Assembly: GCA_003212345.1 (NCBI GenBank)
Contig: QCPZ01000012.1
Coordinates: 1 to 40,647, forward strand
Direction of reading: 5' to 3'
From: SAR116 cluster bacterium AG-447-A06
GTDB taxonomy: Bacteria; Pseudomonadota; Alphaproteobacteria; Puniceispirillales; Puniceispirillaceae
DNA: 40,647 bases
Shown: positions 36,425 through 40,647 of the stretch, in pieces
Layout of the letters: each line of letters begins with the position of its first letter
Position numbering within the stretch: position 1 is the first letter of the stretch
Position numbers and translations under genes: made by a program
Notes under the pieces: model-generated
Databases searched by the model: none
What the model saw: only the letters and a program-made list of their open reading frames with translations
Told to the model about the DNA's origin: nothing

Positions 36425-36455
36425 GTAGTGCGCTACCAGGCTGCGCTACGCTCCG
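36379..36455 (-). tRNA. tRNA-Pro (anticodon GGG)
   Basis: This 77-nt cloverleaf on the minus strand has acceptor CGGAGCG paired with CGCTCCG, D arm GCGC..GCGC with GCCTGGTAGC, anticodon stem CTACA/TGTAG around loop CTGGGGG (anticodon GGG), T arm GTGGG-TTCGAAT-CCCGC, and an encoded CCA end. The first base C of the acceptor is typical for bacterial tRNA-Pro. It lies downstream of plsX-fabH-ihfA-merR, a common alphaproteobacterial neighbourhood, and is the integration site of the element on its 3' side. Confidence 0.96.
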
Positions 36456-36531
36456 GCCATGCGTATTGTATAGTCGCACCGAAGATTATAGGCAATCAGC
36501 TTTTCGATGAGAACAAGGGATACCCGTCCAA

Positions 36532-36924
36532 TTATGCGACAGGGCTATCTACCATAGAGCCCAGCTTTTGTTTAAGCGCGGCAATTCGTATTTTAACGTC
36601 ATTCAGCATGGTAATAGCTGCAGAAAAACTCTGTGAATCTGAACCTGCAGAGTCTGTCATGAAAATAGACTCTTCACAAGAATCTTTACTGCGTATCAGC
36701 TTTTGCGCGCCTTTTATTGTAAAACCATCGACGTAAAGCAATTTTCTGATCCGACGCAGTAAGGCGATATCATCGGGCCGGTAATACCGTCTACCGCCAC
36801 TGCGTTTTAAGGGACGTAGGCTAATAAATTTTCCTTCCCAGAACCGCAACACATGGGGCGGCACGTCAAGCAGTACAGAAACTTCAGAAATTGTCTTGAG
36901 AGCGTCGTCGGCCTTGGTGCTCAT
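36532..36924 (-). CDS. MerR-family transcriptional regulator
   Basis: This 130-residue protein has an N-terminal winged helix-turn-helix of the MerR type: [67 protein letters not shown] (residues 11-77). After it comes a short variable linker and a C-terminal coiled segment ([21 protein letters not shown]) for dimerisation. No effector-binding cysteines are seen. Its ATG overlaps the ihfA stop (ATGA), so it is translationally coupled, as in many alphaproteobacteria. Its target is unknown. Confidence 0.92.
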   Translation of the reverse strand: MSTKADDALKTISEVSVLLDVPPHVLRFWEGKFISLRPLKRSGGRRYYRPDDIALLRRIRKLLYVDGFTIKGAQKLIRSKDSCEESIFMTDSAGSDSQSFSAAITMLNDVKIRIAALKQKLGSMVDSPVA

Positions 36925-37211
36925 TTTGCGCCGTCTACGCGATCCTTGAGGATGTGGGAAGGCCGGAAAGATAAGACTCTTCGCGGCGTTATTACAGCTT
37001 CAATTCCCGTTTTCGGGTTTCGGCCAACTCGTTCACGTTTTGATTGGACCGAAAAAGTGCCAAAAGAAGATAGCTTGACTTCCTCACCTTTTTCCAAACA
37101 AGCACATATCTCCTCCAGCACTGACTCGACCAGATCGGATGATTCGTTCCTGGATAGGCCTATGCTTTGGTATACGGATTCTGTTAGATCTGCGCGAGTA
37201 AGTGTTTTCAT
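36921..37211 (-). CDS. ihfA: Integration host factor subunit alpha
   Basis: IHF alpha pairs with IHF beta to bend DNA in transcription, replication and site-specific recombination. The 96-residue protein shows [46 protein letters not shown], the DNA-inserting arm [23 protein letters not shown], and a short Lys/Asp tail. It lies between fabH and the merR gene, all on the minus strand. IHF is the usual host partner of tyrosine integrases, so its gene lies by chance or otherwise about 500 bp from a tRNA attachment site. Confidence 0.95.
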   Translation of the reverse strand: MKTLTRADLTESVYQSIGLSRNESSDLVESVLEEICACLEKGEEVKLSSFGTFSVQSKRERVGRNPKTGIEAVITPRRVLSFRPSHILKDRVDGAK

Positions 37212-37357
37212 GATGAAGCTACAGTATCCACATTTTTTCAGATGGTCAATTCACAATCTAAGCACATTTATGCGATTCAGAAAAAAACAATAAAGACGTT
37301 AAATGTGTCACCTTAGGAAATGCATGCAAAATCAATTTCTAGCCATTTTTTCTAAAC

Positions 37358-38338
37358 TTAATGAGGTTTGCCAAACCTGACCAATGCAGCACCCCAAACA
37401 AGCCCACCACCGATTGCTTCCATCGCTACAACATCACCATTTTTGATTCGACCATCATCGACTGCTACCGCCAATGCCAACGGTATTGATGCGGCTGACG
37501 TATTCGCATGCTGCTCTACCGTTCGCACAACGCGGTCCGATGCCATTCCCATTTTTTTTTGCATGGCATCAATAATACGGATATTGGCCTGATGTGGAAC
37601 AAGCCAATCAATTTGCGTGGCATCCATTTGGGCGGCATCAAGTGCTTCGTCCATCACCGCCGCTAGCTTTTCAACAGCGTGACGAAACACCTCTTTGCCC
37701 TCCATACGAACGTGACCAACCAGCGCATTGCTGGATGGCCCGCCATCAACATAAAGAATATCACGATAAGCCCCGTCAGAGTGCAGGACAGATGAAAGAA
37801 TGCCCCAGTCATCAAAATTTTCAGCAAGTTCCAAAATCACGGCACCGGCACCATCCCCAAACAGGACGCAAGTGGTTCTGTCTTCCCAATCCAACAATTT
37901 TGAAAAACTTTCTGCACCAACAACCAGGGCACGACGCCCCCGCCCTGATTGAAGCATCGCCTCCGCAATATCAAGCGCATAAACAAAACCAGCACAAACA
38001 GCCTGCACATCAAAGGCTATGGCCCCTTTTGCACCAATCAAATGCTGCAATTTTGTTGCAGTTGATGGGAATGTATTATCTGGCGTTGTGGTAGCGACAA
38101 TAATCAAATCGATGTCACGACCACTCAAGCTAGCATTTTTCAGGGCCTTTTTCGCGGCATGTTGAGCCAAATCAGCAGTAGTTTCGCCCTCGGCAACAAG
38201 ATGGCGCTGAGCAATACCCGTACGCCGTCTAATCCAGACATCATCGGTATCCACAAAATTTGAAAGATCTTCATTGGACACAATGTTAGCTGGGAGGTAG
38301 GACCCGACTGCAGTCATTAAAACGCGTGAGCTATTCAT
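37358..38338 (-). CDS. fabH: Beta-ketoacyl-ACP synthase III
   Basis: FabH starts fatty-acid synthesis by condensing acetyl-CoA with malonyl-ACP. The 326-residue protein has the catalytic triad in family context: Cys 115 in FDVQAVCAGFVYAL, His (about 253) in DWLVPHQANIRII and Asn in VEQHANTSAASIP. FGDGAGAVILE and the GGGLVWGAALVRFG end are also typical. Its ATG overlaps the end of plsX by eight bases, so the two are coupled. ihfA follows after about 150 bp. Confidence 0.96.
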   Translation of the reverse strand: MNSSRVLMTAVGSYLPANIVSNEDLSNFVDTDDVWIRRRTGIAQRHLVAEGETTADLAQHAAKKALKNASLSGRDIDLIIVATTTPDNTFPSTATKLQHLIGAKGAIAFDVQAVCAGFVYALDIAEAMLQSGRGRRALVVGAESFSKLLDWEDRTTCVLFGDGAGAVILELAENFDDWGILSSVLHSDGAYRDILYVDGGPSSNALVGHVRMEGKEVFRHAVEKLAAVMDEALDAAQMDATQIDWLVPHQANIRIIDAMQKKMGMASDRVVRTVEQHANTSAASIPLALAVAVDDGRIKNGDVVAMEAIGGGLVWGAALVRFGKPH

Positions 38339-39374
38339 TGCAAATCTTTCTTTTGTCGCGGATTAGATCCGCCTTTTTAATGGCAGCACTTACATCAGGA
38401 ATAAACCCATGATCAACGAGGTTGGCAGCAACATCAATAGCGTTGGAAAACCCGAGCGCATCTGTGCCACCATGCGATTTAACCGCAATGCCATTCAATC
38501 CCAAAAACACTGCACCATTGTAGCGCCTAGGATCCATCCTTGCGCGAAAAAGCTTAAGAGCATTGCGAGCGAACAAATATCCCACCCGCGATAATAATGA
38601 TGCCCTAAAAGTGCGGCGTAGCATCAAAGCAAATAGACCCGCAACCCCTTCCGCAGTTTTAAGCGCAACGTTGCCTGAAAAACCATCAGTAACAACAATA
38701 TCGACGCTTCCTTTTACCAGATCAGATCCTTCGACAAATCCGCAATAATTCACACCCAAATCTGGATTTGACAACTCCTGTGCAGCCAATCGAAGATATT
38801 CGTGCCCTTTTTGCTCTTCTTCACCAACGTTTAACAGTCCGACTGATGGATTAACCTTACCCATTAATGACAAATAAAAGGCCTGTCCCATCAATGCAAA
38901 CTGTACCAAATTCTCCTCATCACACTCTAGATTCGCACCAAGATCTAGCATACACATGGGGTTGTGTTCAGTTGGAAAGAAGCCGGCGATGGCTGGGCGG
39001 GTAATGCCAGGCATAGTGCGCAACTGTAATTTGGCCATCGCCATAAGCGCGCCCGTATTACCTGCTGACACAATTGCATCAGCGCGATTTGCAGCCACTT
39101 CTGCGATTGCGAGCCACATCGAGCTATCACGGCCTCGTCGAACGGCCTGCGATGCTGTATCGCTAGATGAGACTGCCTGATCGGTGTGAAAAACCTCAGC
39201 ATTCTTAAAAAACTTGGATTTTCCAAGAAGCGGTCGGATGATATTTTCATCACCAACAAACAGAATTTCAATATGTGGGGATTTTGCTTTTGCAATATCT
39301 GCACCATCAACAACTGATGCAGGGGCGCTGTCGCCACCCATCGCATCAAGCGCAATCTTAACAACTTTAGACAG
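38331..39374 (-). CDS. plsX: Phosphate acyltransferase PlsX, probable CTG start
   Basis: PlsX makes acyl-phosphate from acyl-ACP for phospholipid synthesis. The protein shows VKIALDAMGGDSAPASVVDGA, the SAGNTGALMAMAKLQLRTMPGITRPAIA segment, CMLDLGANLECDEENLVQFA, GLLNVGEEEQKGHE, DIVVTDGFSGNVALK and a C-terminal GLNGIAVKSHGGTDALGFSNAI. The family starts directly before K(V/I)xIALDAMGGD. The only codon there at a proper distance from the GGAGG box is CTG at 39374, seven bases downstream; the in-frame TTG at 39389 overlaps the box itself, and the next ATG lies inside the conserved DAMGGD. Length from CTG is 347 residues. Confidence 0.93.
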   Translation of the reverse strand: MSKVVKIALDAMGGDSAPASVVDGADIAKAKSPHIEILFVGDENIIRPLLGKSKFFKNAEVFHTDQAVSSSDTASQAVRRGRDSSMWLAIAEVAANRADAIVSAGNTGALMAMAKLQLRTMPGITRPAIAGFFPTEHNPMCMLDLGANLECDEENLVQFALMGQAFYLSLMGKVNPSVGLLNVGEEEQKGHEYLRLAAQELSNPDLGVNYCGFVEGSDLVKGSVDIVVTDGFSGNVALKTAEGVAGLFALMLRRTFRASLLSRVGYLFARNALKLFRARMDPRRYNGAVFLGLNGIAVKSHGGTDALGFSNAIDVAANLVDHGFIPDVSAAIKKADLIRDKRKICNE

Positions 39375-39401
39375 GGTATATCCTCCCAACTCGCAGGGCT
39401 A

Positions 39402-39914
39402 CTATTTCGGGGGCTGGCGTTTTAACGCGGCTAGTCCAGCAAATGGATGCTCAGACATTTCCTCACCACTGGTATACGTTTCCGGCGCTTCAGGAGCCCG
39501 CGGCCAAGGTGTAACCGCGATCGCGAGTGATTGAGCCAGCAGTTCGCCAATATTGATTGCCTCATTTTCAAGTGGCTCCGCCACACCCATATGGACTTCG
39601 ACTTCTTCCTGATGCCCAACGGTGCGAACATAGCGTTCTTCGATCAGAAAATCTACTGTCTCACGAAGCGGGACACCTGTTGAACTGCAAGTCTGCACAA
39701 CATCACCTTTCAATTGCCCGACAACATCCCAACAATCACGGGCAGATTTACTAATTGTCAACTCAGCCGACAATGCTAAAACATCGAGAAATTTAAAACG
39801 CGTGGCAAGGCTTTTTAGTTCTTTATCACTCGCAACAAATGTGAAAAAATTTTGCGAATCCGGCCGAATTCGGTCAACGTTTAAAATCGAATCCAGTGTA
39901 GCTTTAGACATCAT
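39402..39914 (-). CDS. DUF177 (YceD) family protein
   Basis: This 170-residue protein of the DUF177/YceD family is needed in many bacteria for 23S rRNA or large-subunit maturation and is encoded near rpmF or plsX. It has the central ARDCWDVVGQLKGDVVQTCSSTGVPLRETVDFLIEERYVR, with the conserved basic-to-cysteine strand, and an acidic middle that leads to an NIGELLAQSLAIAVTPWPRAPEA segment. Only one cysteine of the usual cysteine pair is kept. It precedes plsX by 27 bp, the normal order. Confidence 0.88.
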   Translation of the reverse strand: MMSKATLDSILNVDRIRPDSQNFFTFVASDKELKSLATRFKFLDVLALSAELTISKSARDCWDVVGQLKGDVVQTCSSTGVPLRETVDFLIEERYVRTVGHQEEVEVHMGVAEPLENEAINIGELLAQSLAIAVTPWPRAPEAPETYTSGEEMSEHPFAGLAALKRQPPK

Positions 39915-40016
39915 AACTCTATCAAACTATCTCTAGTAGATTTTCATGGCTGCTAGTGTTTAGGTTTACAGCGTAAAAACAACAGAACACATCTTTTTGA
40001 AAACCTGTTTTCTGCA

Positions 40017-40571
40017 CTATTTGAAAACTTCAATTTGACCAGTCAGCATTGCTCTCGCAGGTAGATTGTCGATTTCTTTGCTTAAGTCTAGCAAATAATC
40101 AACAAGGCCATTAGCCAAAGGATCAATCGCTTCATTCCCACGAAACAAATTACGGACTAACGCAGCTGAAAATGCTTCTCTATCATCTTCATCAATGGCT
40201 GCGACATATGAGTTAAGCCGTCCCATAAAGGCCTCAGCCATCACTCTAACGCGTTTCGAAACTCCAATGTCCCCTGCGCCCATCTCACGAAGAGACAAAT
40301 CCATATCCGCAAACATGGAATCAAATAAGTCTTGGCTTAGTGTTTTTCCGCCCTCATCAAGAGATTTCAAACGCCGCATGACAAGAATAACCATCAGACT
40401 CAACGCGTCAAAACGTCCATCAACATCATCAGCTACGCCATATTTTTGAAAAAACTCAGGCCTACGAGACAAGCGAATGGCTTCAGCATATAATTTTTCT
40501 GCACTTCCACTTTGACGACGGGCACCCCAACCCAGTAGATTGCCAAACCACGCTTGCGCTTTTTCCCTCAT
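40017..40571 (-). CDS. Ubiquinol-cytochrome c chaperone family protein (CBP3-like)
   Basis: This 184-residue protein resembles alphaproteobacterial relatives of mitochondrial CBP3, which help assemble the cytochrome bc1 complex. Visible family features are EKLYAEAIRLSRRPEFFQKYGVADDVDGRFDALSLMVILVMRRL, DLFDSMFADMDLSLREMGAGDIGVSKRVRVMAEAFMGRLNSY and the C-terminal DNLPARAMLTGQIEVF. Alternative ATGs at 40589 and 40634 exist; 40571 starts nearest the family N-terminus, but no start has a strong ribosome site. It lies about 100 bp before the DUF177 gene in the standard alphaproteobacterial order. Confidence 0.85.
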   Translation of the reverse strand: MREKAQAWFGNLLGWGARRQSGSAEKLYAEAIRLSRRPEFFQKYGVADDVDGRFDALSLMVILVMRRLKSLDEGGKTLSQDLFDSMFADMDLSLREMGAGDIGVSKRVRVMAEAFMGRLNSYVAAIDEDDREAFSAALVRNLFRGNEAIDPLANGLVDYLLDLSKEIDNLPARAMLTGQIEVFK

Positions 40572-40647
40572 TGTTGCAACATCCCGCATTATTGACCAAA
40601 TTCGTAATGATGAGCAAACTAACCGCTCGGCCATTCTATATCGCAGG

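Noticed and set aside
36921-37211. ihfA as part of the mobile element
   Set aside because: It lies on the tRNA 5' side, outside the attachment copies, in the conserved fabH-ihfA-merR order of alphaproteobacteria.

Overview
The window is bacterial chromosome, almost certainly from a free-living alphaproteobacterium. The grounds are gene order and gene form: a fused ispDF gene opposite dusB (with the probable first codons of ntrB after it), a pyruvate dehydrogenase operon (pdhA, lipoyl-bearing pdhB, pdhC, lpd) followed by lipA and a COQ10/RatA gene, the chain ftsB-eno-kdsA-pyrG-secG-tpiA opposite ppiD-trpE, and the set cytochrome bc1 chaperone - DUF177 - plsX - fabH - ihfA - merR - tRNA-Pro. 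A marine SAR116-like lineage is my guess; I could not test it.

Layout. (1) 1-20 kb is a core block. It covers tRNA modification, isoprenoid precursor synthesis, phosphatidylglycerol synthesis, lipoate and pyruvate dehydrogenase, central glycolysis, Kdo and CTP synthesis, protein export and folding, and the first step of tryptophan synthesis. ispDF carries an apparent one-base frameshift near 1857. (2) 20-34.4 kb is an accessory block: a LysE exporter, an acyl-CoA synthetase, two EamA transporters, a cupin, a carboxymuconolactone-decarboxylase-like protein, a PrpF-type isomerase, two MFS transporters, a DUF1185 protein paired with an enamidase-like amidohydrolase, and several small orphan genes. 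It also contains most of the long intergenic gaps. (3) 34.57-36.42 kb is a compact tRNA-integrated element. (4) 36.4-40.6 kb is a second core block, around fatty-acid initiation and ihfA.

The most interesting feature is the element. A complete tRNA-Pro(GGG) gene lies at 36379-36455. An exact copy of its 3' half, about 48 bp with flank, recurs at 34569-34616. The 1.8 kb between holds one large gene, a protein with five treble-clef/zinc-ribbon repeats (DUF4379 type) followed by a GIY-YIG-like nuclease domain. Inside each end is a pair of ACTCCCC heptamers exactly 11 bp apart, which look like integrase arm sites. There is no integrase. The whole resembles a cargo-only, trans-mobilised tRNA island carrying a candidate DNA-targeting (possibly defence) nuclease.

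Most starts were set from Shine-Dalgarno position and family N-termini. plsX appears to use a CTG start. No rRNA, CRISPR array or recognisable insertion sequence was found.
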